From the NCBI GenBank assembly GCA_003049465.1, contig PYSS01000043.1, positions 208,986 through 272,985 on the forward strand: a stretch of DNA of 64,000 nucleotides, written 5' to 3'. Made by a program: the position numbers and the translations under genes. The stretch is from Magnaporthiopsis rhizophila (Eukaryota; Ascomycota; Sordariomycetes; Magnaporthales; Magnaporthaceae). The notes beneath the pieces were generated by a model. It did no database searches, was not told the origin of the DNA, and worked only from the letters and a program-made list of their open reading frames with translations. This document shows positions 44,121-54,999 of this stretch, one piece after another (within the stretch, counting starts at the first letter, position 1; the number at the start of each line of letters is the position of its first letter).

Positions 44121-47100
44121 ATGGCGTCGTACAGCTCGCCCGCGCGCAGGCAAACGCCCAGCAAAGCCACCAGTCGCGGGGACGACGGTGAACTGGCAAA
44201 CTCGCTCAAGCACCTCTCCATCGGCCCTTCCCGCTTCTCTCCGAACGCAGCACACCTGGCTCCCCGATCGTCCACCTCGATGAGCTCGCGGTCGCCCATC
44301 TCCCCAAGCAACCGTTCTCCGAGTTCCATGAGCGTCCGCGGCCCCGCGTCTCGGGCCTCCCTGGGTGCCCGCTCCGAATCACGCGCCGACGCCCCGGGCC
44401 TGCTGCGTAAAGCGTCGCTCAACTCGATCCGCTCCGCGAGCGCTATGGGTGCCGCGCCGCTTCGCCGCACCAGCTCCGTCAAGTCTCCAGGCAGCGTGCG
44501 CTCGCCCCTCAGCCCCTCGCTTCCTGAGGCGAAACCTGCGCCGACCGCGGCCTCGGTCGCCAGCGATTACTTCAGGACCGAGCTTGCCGTTCGCCACGGC
44601 GACAAGCCCGACCCGACGTCCGAAACGATTGTCGTCATGCACGACAGCTGCTACGGCCACAGGTACTCGCGGCCCCGGACCTCCAAGGTCGGCCTGAGCA
44701 CGATAGTGGAGCGCCCGGAACGGCTCAAGGCCGGTGCGCTGGGCGTGGCCGCAGCCTACGTGCGCCTGGGCGAGCGACACGCAGACGGTGCCAACCCCAT
44801 CCATCCTCGGCTCGATCCTGCCTCGATCATCTCGATCCCCTTCCGGATTCACAGGACGGCCCGCAGACTGTCGCTTACCTCGCAGACGGTGACCAACGTC
44901 CACGGCACCAAGTGGATGGAGGAGCTCAAACTGATGTGCGAGACGGCCGAGTCCAAGCTTGCCACGAACGGCAAGGAGCTGGCGCGGCCCGAGATGAACC
45001 GTGGCCCGGACCAGCAGGGCGCCCCGCCAAAGTTCCACGAGGGGGATCTGTACCTCTGCGCCGAGTCGCTGGATGCCCTCGAGGGCTCCCTGGGGGGCGT
45101 GTGCGAGGCCGTCGACGCTGTCTTCAGTCACGCGAACCCGGCGAGGCGGGCCTTTGTGGCCATCCGCCCACCTGGCCACCACTGCTCGGCCTCGTATCCG
45201 TCCGGATTCTGCTGGGTAAACAACGTGCATGTGGGCATCATGCACGCCATCCAGAGCCACGGGCTTACCCACGCGGCTATCATCGATTTCGATCTACACC
45301 ACGGCGACGGGTCGCAGGCGATCGCATGGCAGCACAATGCGCGCAGCCTTAGCCTGGCCAAGAACGCGGCCTGGTGGAAGAAGACATCCATCGGCTACTT
45401 CAGTCTGCACGACATCAACTCGTATCCCTGCGAGATGGGCGATGAGGACAAGGTCAAGAACGCGAGTCTGTGCATCGAGAACGCCCACGGCCAGAACATC
45501 TGGAACGTGCACCTGATGCCCTGGAAGACAGAGGCCGATTTTTGGCGCCTGTACGAGACAAAGTACTCGATTTTGCTCGACAAGACACGCGAGTTTCTCC
45601 GGGCTCAGACAGATAGGTTCCGCTCCATGAGTCAGAACGTCAAGGGCGCAATCTTTTTGTCTGCTGGTTTCGACGCCAGCGAGTACGAAGGATCGGGCAT
45701 GCAACGCCACAACGTCAACGTGCCCACCGAGTTCTACGCTCGCCTCACGCGGGACGTGGTCAAGATCGCCGCCGAGGAGGGCACGAGCGTCGACGGCAGG
45801 ATAATCAGCGTGTTGGAGGGCGGCTACAGCGACCGTGCCCTCTCGTCGGGCATCCTGAGCCACTTGAGCGGCCTGGCCGGCGAGGATCCGGCCCCGACCG
45901 CCAAGCAGGATCAGTTTAACGGGCTGGCCTTCGACATGGGCCAGAAGCTTGGTGGAACACCTTCTCACAGCCGCAAGACATCGCTGGCAACCCACAGTCG
46001 CAGGGAATCTCTCAACCTCAGGAACACCTTACCTCTTACCCCATACGAGCCGGGCTGGTGGAGCCTCACTGAACTCGAGCGTCTCGAGGCTACCATGGCG
46101 CCCCCTCCGCCGGTAGATTCAAAGAAACCGCGCAATCTCGCCCCGCCCACATACTCGTCGCCCACACAGTCCTCACAAGCCAAAGCAATCTACACGCCCA
46201 AAGTGCGGCGGAGTTTCTCGGGCATGTCGCTCGGAAACGGCTCGCCTATCTCTCGGGCTCCTACGCCGCCTCCACCAGATGTGCCGTGGACGACGGCGGC
46301 ACACGAGCTCAGCAAGCTGCTGATACCAAGCGGCAGGCAGACTGACAGCTGCACCCACGAGGACCTGGGCGCCGAGGCGACGCGCCAGCGACGAGATCGT
46401 CAACCTCCCTCGTTGCCAGAATCGACGGACGGGACGGCCCCTGCTGCAGTTGGCGCACCCGTACCGACGAGGATGTCTCTACGGGAGCGCAAGGTGGTCA
46501 AGTCTTATGTAGAGGAGGACGAGAATGAGTTTCTCAAGGCTAGTAATCGTCGTAAGACTGTCGCTGGGACTTCTGTACTTGCGTCCGAGAAGGTGAGTTT
46601 CCGGTGTTCGAGTTTCGGTTTCGGAGCTGGTTGTCCCCTTGCTAACAGCCAACACAGGCGGCTGCTCGCGGTGTTCCCTTGACTGGTGCTGCTAAGACCA
46701 AAGCACCCGCACGACGCCTTAGTATTGCGTCGACAGTTGTGTCCGACGTCCCTGAGAAGCCACCTGTGCCCCAAACTCTGACGGTCAATACCACTCATGT
46801 GGGTAGACCCGGGACGTCACAAAGTATCCGGCCGGAGTCGTCGGCTAGTGTGCGCGCTCCGACTGGTGCCGGCAACTCGCTGGCCGTTAAGAAGGCTAGG
46901 ACTGTCGCGGCCAAGAAGGAACCTCCCGTCAAAGCCCCACGGGCAGCGAAAAAGACGTCTCCGCCGCTCAAGCCGGCCAATATTGCGGCGAAAACAGCAG
47001 CCCCGACCTCCACAACGGCCACCGCACAGCCTCCATCATCCGCAGCGTCCGTGGCTTCTCGGGCCAGAGCGTTCGATTCCAGGTCGTCATCCAGCGGGGC

Positions 47101-47761
47101 CGGTTCGACTGCGGCTACGAGCAACGCCAACGATGACATGGATGGTATCACGTCTGGGTTGAAGAAGATAAAAATTACGCTCCTGACCAAGGAGCAAAAA
47201 GAAGCGCGGGAGAAGGCCGAAAAGGCCAAGACTGGGGTGGCGGCTGTTAAGCCCGGAAGCAAGGGTTCCGGTGTGGCGACGCCAACAGAGGAGCGTCAAC
47301 CCCCGGTGCTTGTGATGGGCAGCGCTCCCGAGAGGATACAATCGTCGTCGTTGACCGCTAAAAAGGTGATCAAGAAGGAGAAGGACATTACCCCGGCCCC
47401 GTCACCGACGCTGGCGCACGCAAACCAACCGCCTGCTCTGTCGCCGGCTAACAGCCACGGCTCTCCGGCCACAATCCCACCTGGGCCGCTGACGCCGGAC
47501 GTGTTCGTGCCGTTCCAGCCCGAGGGCCCGTCCCCGAAGGCGGTACCGCAGCAGCAACCGGCCCTGCAGTGGCTGCCGCCCAACGCGGGCACCCCATCGC
47601 CTATGAAGCGCCAGGAGCTGCCCGTCTTCACGCCCACGTCTGCCATACCCTTTGCCGGCCAGCAGCAGCCGCCGCTGACGCCACAGGCGCCTGGTGCTGC
47701 TAGGACAAGCACAAAGCCAGGGGGCGGCGCGGACGCACCAGAAACGCCACGGCAGAAATGA
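44121..47761 (+). CDS. HOS3: Class II-type histone deacetylase, Hos3 family
   Basis: Zinc-dependent deacetylase of the fungal Hos3 branch. Exons 44121-46592 and 46658-47761 give 1191 residues; the 65-nt intron is GTGAGT..CACAG with a GCTAACA branch-like site. A Ser/Arg-rich N-terminal 140 residues precede the catalytic domain (about 170-600). Catalytic features: the His pair in IRPPGHHCSASYPSGF near 350, zinc ligands in IDFDLHHGDG near 389, the third zinc-ligand Asp in LSAGFDASEYE near 516, and the C-terminal ISVLEGGYSDRAL loop. All key residues are present, so the enzyme should be active. The C-terminal 550 residues are disordered, rich in Pro, Ala, Ser and Lys, with SPAR/KK-type basic patches. 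It is convergent with HIS2. Confidence 0.93.
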
Positions 47762-48448
47762 GGGATTTCTGCACTGGTTCGTGGGGGTTTCGATGTGGCC
47801 ATGTTGCTTTGCCGACTGGGACTGGCGCTGTTCTTTTTGCGCTCGCCGTATGCTGCTGCGCGAGGCTAGGTAGCGCTTTGTGGGGCGTTGATAGGAGGGG
47901 AAAGAAAGGGAACACGGAGAATAATATGTTGCTTATTACGGGGCGTGAAGGGGTAAGTAAAAGCGCGGCGAGCTGGGTCTGCTTGTTTGCGAGCGTGGCA
48001 CCCATCCGGTTTTTGATTGTATCCTTTTTCTTCGGTATTGCTTTCGGTTGACTGGGGTTGTCGGCTTGCCGTTCGTTTGAGGTGTTATTTGCTTCGTCTG
48101 TTTCCGGCTTCCTGTCTCTGTCTCTTGTCCATCTTGTCCCTCCGGTATGGGTTACAAGATTTTAGAAGCTTGCGGCTTTTCTCGAGCTTGAGCGTGTAAT
48201 ACCGATACCCATACATTAGTGTACTTCATTATTTCATCAGGTTTGCTCTAGAAGTAGGTGATGTGTTTGGTTCGACTGCCACGTAGCACTTTATGTGTAA
48301 AATGTTGTTTTTTCTACTTCTAGCAGGGGCGCTAGCGCAACTGCCAGCCTGCATCTTTCTAATTCTAGTCTAACCCAATTTTTCTAGCTCTGACATACTC
48401 CTGTCCTAAAAAAGAAAGAAAAAAAGAGAAGAAGAAAGCATGACATGT
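47762..48448. other. Convergent 3' intergenic region, HOS3/HIS2
   Basis: 687 bases between two stop codons. It holds an inverted repeat of 10 bases (48248-48257 and 48314-48323) and several TTCTAG-type motifs, AT-rich overall. No gene is seen. Confidence 0.55.
48248..48323. repeat. Inverted repeat, 10-bp arms
   Basis: CTAGAAGTAG at 48248-48257 and its reverse complement CTACTTCTAG at 48314-48323, separated by 56 bases. It could form a hairpin in either 3' transcript or mark a tiny degenerate element. The arms are short, so chance cannot be excluded. Confidence 0.4.
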
Positions 48449-48684
48449 TCATGCTTTGACCGCGTCTCCAGATCTAAGAGATGCCCTAAAGTCGGATATC
48501 CTCACACACTTGTCCACAATCTCGGCCTTGGACGCGTCCTCGCCCACTCGCCTCTCAAACGTCCAGAGCTCGGTGACGCCCAGGGATTCGAGATAGTCGA
48601 GCCCGCGCGTGTAGTTGGTCGCCAGCTGGGCGATGCCGTGGCTGTCGTCGGAGAAGGTGAACTTGCCGCCGAGGCGTAGCCACT

Positions 48685-48734
<50 letters not shown>

Positions 48735-49590
48735 CCCGGAGATTACAAGGGAAAAAAAAATCAGATACGTACCTCGGCTATAGGCCTCGAGGGATAAGGC
48801 TCCTCGAGCCCCTTGCGCAGCGCGCTGGTGTTACACTCAAGCCAGCCGCCGTATCCGGCAACAAATGCCAGGTTCCGCCGGGCGCGGCTCCAGACGACAT
48901 CGGGCGACCATTTGCTCACGTCCCTCCCCGGATCCTCACCCAGCAGGCGGATGAGGTCAAAGTGGCCGACGACGCGGGGCCGCAGCATCTCGAGCATGAC
49001 TAGCTGCTCGTCGTAGTAGTTGGCCTGCAAACCTTCCTCGTCGCCGCGCGGGGTGGCTGCCGCCATGGCCCGCAGGTAGTGGGCCCTGTCAAAGTCGATG
49101 GGCACGCCGCCGGCCGCGTGGTGCAGTGAGCCGATGAAGTAGTCGGCCTCGGCGGCTAGCGCGCGCACGTGCGGGGCGTAGTCGCCCGGTCGGATGAACT
49201 CGGCCTCGAACCCGACCAGCAGCTCGATCTGTCCCGCGTACTTGGCCTGTAGCCGGCGCGCCTCGGTCAGATAGGCTGCGTGCCGAGGCGCTAGGGCTGC
49301 GAGGGCGCCGTTGGGGTCTGGGTTGATCTGGGGACGTTTTTAGCCGTGACTCTTATGTTGCGTGTATGGTGTTGTGTGAAAAATGAGACAGTAATGGGAA
49401 AATGAAGGGGAGAGCAGCAGAAACGTACCTCGTCCGGGTACAAATCACAAAGCTGAGTGCGCGGCATATGCTCCGAGAGCCCCATGGTCTTGAAGCCCAG
49501 CTTTATGGCGTGGAGGATGACGTCCTCGAGCTTGTCCTTGGCGTGGCTGGGGCAGAACTGCCCCGAGTGGGAGTGCATTGTGAAGGCCAT
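48449..49590 (-). CDS. HIS2: Histidinol-phosphatase (PHP family)
   Basis: Removes phosphate from L-histidinol phosphate in histidine synthesis. Exons 49429-49590, 48773-49327 and 48449-48685 give 317 residues, close to the yeast protein. Donors are GTACGT in both introns, all in phase 0. PHP metal motifs are visible: HSHSG at residues 6-10, GLSEHMPR near 40, the SLHH motif in exon 2, VVGHFDLIR, and TFSDDSHG at the start of exon 3. The second intron (48686-48772, 87 nt) is odd: 46 consecutive A residues (sense strand) run directly up to the AG acceptor, after a GGGCTAA branch-like site. The acceptor AAAG then yields AEEWLRLGGKFTF; an alternative AG three bases on would remove one Glu. Splicing efficiency may suffer, but every conserved part is in frame. 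Confidence 0.9.
48687..48732. repeat. Poly(T) run, 46 nt, inside HIS2 intron 2
   Basis: Longest homopolymer of the window; it is poly(A) on the HIS2 sense strand and abuts the 3' splice site. Confidence 0.95.
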
Positions 49591-50091
49591 CTTGGGCGGG
49601 CTGGCTGATGTGTTACACAGCGGTGAGGAGAGTGAATCACAGATGCCTGCAAGAGCAGAGCCAACCCCGGCTCGATATATAAGAGGATGACTGCTGCGCG
49701 AGTAACGCGACACAGGTGGGTTGTGTCTATCGGTGGTTCCCACGTGGGTGACGCAATACGCTATACGCGCACCGCCAAAATCTGGAAAGATTCGAGGTTC
49801 CATCTTACCCGCAGTCAGATGCCGCAATGACGATGTCGAGATCTCCGTCGGGCAGGGGCCTAACCCTTCCGGTGGTCTGAGCGAAGCTTCTATTTTCGGG
49901 AGTCTTGAATACAGTGGAGTTTAGGCTGGGACTACGCTACTAAGTGCCACTGTAATTGTAGTGACAGCAGTGGGCTTGTTGTACCCGTGCGCCGCATCAG
50001 CTGTGCTATTGGCCAGCGTCGGAGTTCCTTCCTCTGAATGGTCCTCTTTCCTGATGAATGTACAAAAATCTACAAAGAGGAATACACTCAA
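49591..50091. promoter_or_regulatory. HIS2 promoter region
   Basis: 501 bases between HIS2 and the amidase 3' end. A TATATAAG is at 49676-49683 (plus-strand reading; TATA-like on both strands), about 90 bases before the HIS2 ATG. TGAATCA at 49633-49639 is one base from the Gcn4/CPC1 site TGASTCA, weak evidence for cross-pathway control. Confidence 0.35.
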
Positions 50092-51099
50092 CTACACCTC
50101 AAAAATCCTCAGCGGTATCGAGCACGAGACGCAGTAGTTGGGCATATCAACAACCTCGGCCAAGGCCAGGCTCGCGGCAACCGACGCCAACATGTAGGCC
50201 TCGGTCCTGCTCAGCCCCTTTTCCGCCTCGAGCCAGCCGAGCAGGCCCCTGACGGCCTCACGCGCCGCCTCGTGCGGGTCCGGCCCGACCCCGAGCGCCA
50301 CGTACCTTCCCGCCGACGCTATCTCCTCAGCCTCGACGAGGTCGGGCGGGGCCAGCACGTGCGGCGACGTCAACACCCGGCTCCCATTGCCGCCCTTGTC
50401 GACCGACAGGCGCAGGCGCGCCCGCATCGGCGTCTCGATGGCCGTCCCGCACACCTCGCCGTCGCCCTGCGCCGCGTGCCCGTCGCCGGCGCTGAGCAGC
50501 CCCCCAGCCACCTGCACGGGGAAGTAGACGGTCGAACCCGCCACGAGGTGCCGGCAGTCGAGGTTGCCGCCGATGCGCGGGTGCGGCGGCAGCGTCGACA
50601 GCGCCTCGGGCCCCGCGGGCGCGATGCCTAGCACGCCCAGGAACGGCCGGATGGGCACCGAGACGCCCGACTTGAAGACGGCGCGGCGCGTGCTGGCCGT
50701 GGCGATGCAGGCCTCGGGCCTCAGGTCCCAGAGCTTGACGCGCTCGGCCGCCGCCACCGTCTCGTCGGTGAACTCGTCGGCCAGCAGGCCGAAGCCGGGG
50801 AGGAGCGCCGTCCAGCCGTAGTCGCCGGGAACCAGCTCGAGGATCTCGACCTTGAGCAAGTCGCCTGGCTCGCAGTCCTCGACGTAGATGGGGCCCATGG
50901 CCGGGTCCGCCTGGCCGATGTCAAAGGTCGACAGGGCCGTGGCGACGTTGTCGGGCCGGACTTGGTTGTTGGCGCCGTCGCGCAGGTCCAAGGTCACCTC
51001 GGACCCCGAGGCGACCCTGAGGATCGGCTCGAGGTCTCGCGACCATTGAAAATGCGGCTGCTGTGAGGAGTGTATATGATGGGAATTAGAGGGTGCCAT
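50092..51099 (-). CDS. Acetamidase/formamidase family protein
   Basis: Member of the FmdA/AmdA family, which hydrolyses formamide or short aliphatic amides to ammonia and the acid. Single exon, 335 residues, shorter than the roughly 400-residue fungal formamidases. Family features include LRVASGSEVTLDLRDG at the start, GPIYVEDCEPGDLLKVEILEL, the HPRIGGNLDCRHL segment with its conserved Asp/Cys, and VYFPVQVAGGLLSAGDGHAAQGDGEVCGTAIE, a stretch that matches the active-site region. No signal peptide is seen. The substrate is not certain. It lies between HIS2 and an amino-acid permease, all on the minus strand, and a GATA site (51177-51183) sits about 80 bases upstream, so nitrogen control is plausible. 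Confidence 0.87.
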   Translation of the reverse strand: MAPSNSHHIHSSQQPHFQWSRDLEPILRVASGSEVTLDLRDGANNQVRPDNVATALSTFDIGQADPAMGPIYVEDCEPGDLLKVEILELVPGDYGWTALLPGFGLLADEFTDETVAAAERVKLWDLRPEACIATASTRRAVFKSGVSVPIRPFLGVLGIAPAGPEALSTLPPHPRIGGNLDCRHLVAGSTVYFPVQVAGGLLSAGDGHAAQGDGEVCGTAIETPMRARLRLSVDKGGNGSRVLTSPHVLAPPDLVEAEEIASAGRYVALGVGPDPHEAAREAVRGLLGWLEAEKGLSRTEAYMLASVAASLALAEVVDMPNYCVSCSIPLRIFEV

Positions 51100-51499
51100 T
51101 GTCTTGCGAATTGCTGGTCGTGGTGATCACCGGGCGACATGGTAACAATAATCGAGATACGCGGTGGATTGGATTCCTTATCAAGGATACGGGCTACCGA
51201 GTGCCGGAGTGAGGTGGGGGAAAGTGCGGCCCGAGACAATGCGAGGAGTGTGCTGACTGTTGTAATATGCATCTTGGCCGGACTTGAATAGCATGCATTC
51301 ACGGAATTGGGAGACGCCGTCCGGCGTAGACGCTCAACCAATGCCTACCAATGCAATCCAGCAAATGAACACTTGATTTATGTACTCTCCGCTTCCATAA
51401 ACCCAGTCCAAGACCTTGGCAAATCCCTTGCGCCATCGTCCACTCAATCTCACCAGCATATGCAAGCACATTATCGTTCTATATACCCCCATTTGGTTC
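51100..51499. other. Intergenic region, amidase/permease
   Basis: 400 bases between the amidase start and the permease stop, both minus strand. Apart from the GATA site and inverted CCAAT-like ATTGG (near 51168), nothing stands out. Confidence 0.45.
51177..51183 (-). promoter_or_regulatory. Putative AreA/NIT2 GATA site
   Basis: TGATAAG on the minus strand, matching HGATAR, about 80 bases before the amidase ATG. Such sites are short and common; the biological fit is what makes it worth noting. Confidence 0.4.
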
Positions 51500-53923
51500 T
51501 CACCCAAATAAGAAATCCAAGACCCTGTCATAGATGCGACTAGAAATGGGCGAGCAAAAGGCGGTCAGCAAAGGACCCTGTAGGAGAGAGATGCCATGGT
51601 CGGAATGGACGTACTTTGACCTCTGAGGGATGTAGTTCCGCTCGTACGTCTCGATTTCTTGGGTGTGCCTTTTAAGGTCAATCTCGTCGGGCGCGAGGAA
51701 CCGGGTGCCCCTAAACAGCTTCCACCCCACAAACAAAAGCGGCGTCGCCATGATCATGGCATAGCTTGGGTCAAGAGTACAACGTTAGCAGAGCATGGAG
51801 GCCTGCTGGTAAAGAAGAAAGCTCACGAGAACAAAAAGTCCGCCACACGCCACTTCCCAGGCAGGAAGACGGTGTACCCGCCGACAAAGGCCATGGTGGT
51901 AAAAGCGACAAGCCCGATCCAAGCCGCGTAAGGCTGGAACCAGCCCCGGTAGGGCAAGGAGCGCCTGTCGACGCCCTGGGCGGCGAGCGCGGCGTGGAAG
52001 CGGGTGTAGGTGAAGCACACGACGGCGTAGTTGATGAGCTGCGACGCCGTGATGATGCCGATGAACCAGCTCAGCACCTGGGACGCGCCGTTGGAGAGCT
52101 GCAGGAACGAGACGAGCGAGATGGCGAGCACGACCAGGACCGCGTTGATGGGCACCCCCCGGCGGGTGCAGACGGTCAGGAAGCGGGGGGCCTTCCCCTC
52201 GAGCGCGAGGCCGTAGAGCGACCGGGAGGCGCAGTAGACGTAGCTGTTGCCGGCAGAGAAGGCGGCCGTCAGCACGGCGGCGTTGACGAAGTCGGGCAGC
52301 ACGCCGATGCGCAGCCGGTTCATGGTAACGACGTAGGGGCTGGCGGCGGCGCCGGGCTTGTCGAGCTTGAAGGCGTCGTTGAGCTCCTTGTCGTTGTACG
52401 GCACCAGGATGCCGACGGCGAGCGAGCCGAGGACGAAGAAGGCCGTCAGGCGGTACTGATGCGGGCTGTTAGAAAAGAGAGTGACACACAAGTGTGGTTC
52501 GTTGGTTGGTTGGTTGGTTGGTGTTCTGTGGGGTGACGTACAAACACAGCATTGAAAGCCCGCGGCATCACCTTTCTTGGGTTCTCTGCCTCACCCGCTG
52601 CCATGGCGACGTAGTCCGGTCTTTTTTTTGTTTGCCAGAGAGAAGAGAACCATTATCAGCGAGTAATCTTGAAGTGAAGTCTAAGGCAAATGACTGGGCT
52701 GAACATACCCGGCGATGGTAAAAGACGCTAGGATGAGACACTGGATGAACCCGAGGAACTGCCCCAAAGTCCCGGGTTTATACAGTTCCGCAAACGCGCC
52801 GGGATCAGACCAGTTTCTGCAGTGAGTGAGAGAGGTGGGAGTTGTTGATCCACTAGTCAGAGAGGATGATGCTCATGAAAAATGTTGTGAAACGAGACAA
52901 CGTACCGAAACCCAAACCGGTCGCCGAGAGGGTTGCCGCCGACCATGGCAATGAAGGTGAACAGAAGCAGGGCGACGATGAGAAGGACCTTGCCCACAGC
53001 CGCCCAAAACTCCGTCTCGCCATACCACTCCACGGCAAGAACATTGATCAGCCTGCCAGGGTGGTCAGCCTAGATGTTTCTGTGAGGCTTCTTGGGCATG
53101 TCGACACTTACGCGTAAAGAACAATAATGATGGCGATGACCCCTCCAGTCGGCACTCTGTGGTTGCGTTGCCGTCAACAAAAGCGATCCCGTTTTTGGCG
53201 ACGCCCCATCAGGGGCAAAAGTCGAACTCACGCCGAAGACCAGTAGTGGATGATGACGTTGCAGGCCGTAATCTCGAACGGGACGAGCGCGGCCTCGAAG
53301 ACGAAAAAGTTCCAGCCGGCTGCGAACCCCAGGGCCTGGTCGACGTAGTCGCCCGCGAACCTGATGAAGGGGGACGAGATGGGCAGGTACGTCACCATCT
53401 CGGCCATGCAGAGGGTGACGGCAAGGATGGGAAGGCACCTTGTCGGTTGTCGGTCAGTCGGTCGGTCGGGCACTCGGGGGCTTTAGCTCACCCTGGCTTG
53501 GAAAGGAAGAGAGAAACGCACCATAGCGTAAAGGCCAGGAACAAGCTGCCAGGACCACCGCTGATGAGACCCTTTCCTATCTGGACAAACAGGGCGGTGC
53601 CGATGGTACCGCCGATGCCTGCAAGAAGAGACATGACGGTGGTTAGTAATTAACGCCACGTTATTTCCATGCCCATATATAGGTTGGTACTTCAGGGGTT
53701 AGTTATGGTGTTGTTGGTACACGCGAGCAAAAAAAAACTGACCAATCAGCTGGATATGCCGCGACTTGAGCCTGCGGTGCGTATTGTCCCCAGCCTCGAC
53801 GCTCCCCTCGCGAACTACCGCCTCCGCCTCCGCCTCCGGGGGGGTGTCGGTGCCGAGCACCTTCTCCTCCTGCGGACCCGGACGACGCCGTGAGTGTGCG
53901 TGCTCCTCCTTCTCCTCCCCCAT
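51500..53923 (-). CDS. APC-superfamily amino-acid permease (YAT type)
   Basis: Plasma-membrane amino-acid/proton symporter of the fungal YAT family. Ten exons (53743-53923, 53522-53618, 53232-53438, 53112-53156, 52906-53052, 52709-52816, 52542-52620, 51827-52455, 51615-51764, 51500-51539) join in frame to 560 residues. The first membrane segment carries the family motif RHIQLIGIGGTIGTALFVQIGKGL across the exon 1-2 junction; later landmarks are EMVTYLPISSPF, GWNFFVFEAALVP, GGNPLGDRFGFRNW and AGEAENPRKVMPRAF. It ends with the soluble tail of this family. The N-terminus is acidic and charged. It resembles dicarboxylic permeases (Dip5-like), but the substrate is uncertain. Intron 7 contains a (TTGG)n repeat. 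Confidence 0.9.
52498..52522. repeat. (TTGG)n microsatellite in permease intron 7
   Basis: About six TTGG units on the plus strand (CCAA on the gene's sense strand), wholly inside the 86-nt intron 52456-52541; length changes here would not alter the protein. Confidence 0.8.
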
Positions 53924-54999
53924 TGTTCCGGTCGGTTAAATAAAACAGGAAATGGGATGCGTGTATTATACACGAGATCTGGTGTACCAGCGATCGGGAT
54001 ATGACGGGTGGATTCGGCGGCTTTAGGGCGACTGCTCAAAAAAGTGAAACGTGTAAGCTTTTTCAGGGATTCCAATGGCTTTTTCCCCCCTAGTCTTTGG
54101 AGCAAGAGAGGACTGTGAACGGCTGGCTGGCTGTTGGCAAAGTCTATTTCATCAATGGATCTGCTTGAGGAGCAGAGAAAAGAACTCGACAACGAATTCC
54201 ATGGGAGAAAGCGACGAGTTAGCTGGCTCCCAATTTTAGTAGTTACCCAACGTCACAAGTAAACGGCTGTTGGGTCGGTCGCTGGGTGTTGCAGAGTGTC
54301 GTTCGTTGATATTATTGAGCAGAGACGAGAGAGGAACGGCCCGAGTCGTTCGTCCATGTACTCTCTTGGCTGCTACTAGTACATGTACCTTATATAAGAC
54401 TGTATGTCCGATAAAAGTACCACTCATTACCAATTTTCCTCACCGCCGAGAAAATCCAGTCTTTATTTTCAGGCACAACTGCACACAACCAATCCGACTT
54501 CAGTACACATAACATCTAACATATATAAACAGAAGCGGTGGATCAGGTATGTATTTTATTCATCATTTATCTACACCTTTTCGGCCAACCTAGGTGCACT
54601 TGCAAAGCCTTCAGTTCGCGGGGCAGGAAAAAAAAAAAATCGAAGCAGTCTTATCTTCCCACAGCATATCAGAGCCCCCACGTGGGGCAGGAGTGGAGGG
54701 TAGGATCCATGGATGAGATGGGATCCTTGCAACGTACCATCTGAAGAGATTGCCGATCGGTTGGCCACGAGGATCCCCGAGCTTGCAAGACGCTCACCTT
54801 GGCGGCGGGGCTCGGCAAAAGAAACTTCCCTTGACCTCGGCGCTGGTGGAGCCGGCTGGGATTCACTTGCTGCATGGAGAGTGCATGGATTTGGAGAGAA
54901 ATTTCAGGGGCTAACATGGCAGCGGCTCAAGCAGCCTTCGGTCACCTTGACAGGCATATGGCACATGTCCATCCATGTGCTTGTTCTGCTATCGTACAA
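53924..54999. other. 1.1-kb intergenic region, permease promoter
   Basis: Lies between the permease start and the UTP21 stop, both minus strand. AGATAAG (minus strand, near 54652-54658) and CGATAA (plus strand, near 54409) match the GATA-factor consensus but are common by chance. A palindromic CTTATATAAG lies near 54390. No gene is seen. Confidence 0.45.

Noticed and set aside
54404..54703. Small plus-strand open frame after a TATA-like site
   Set aside because: No signal peptide or domain; the sequence is AT-rich spacer with a poly(A) run.
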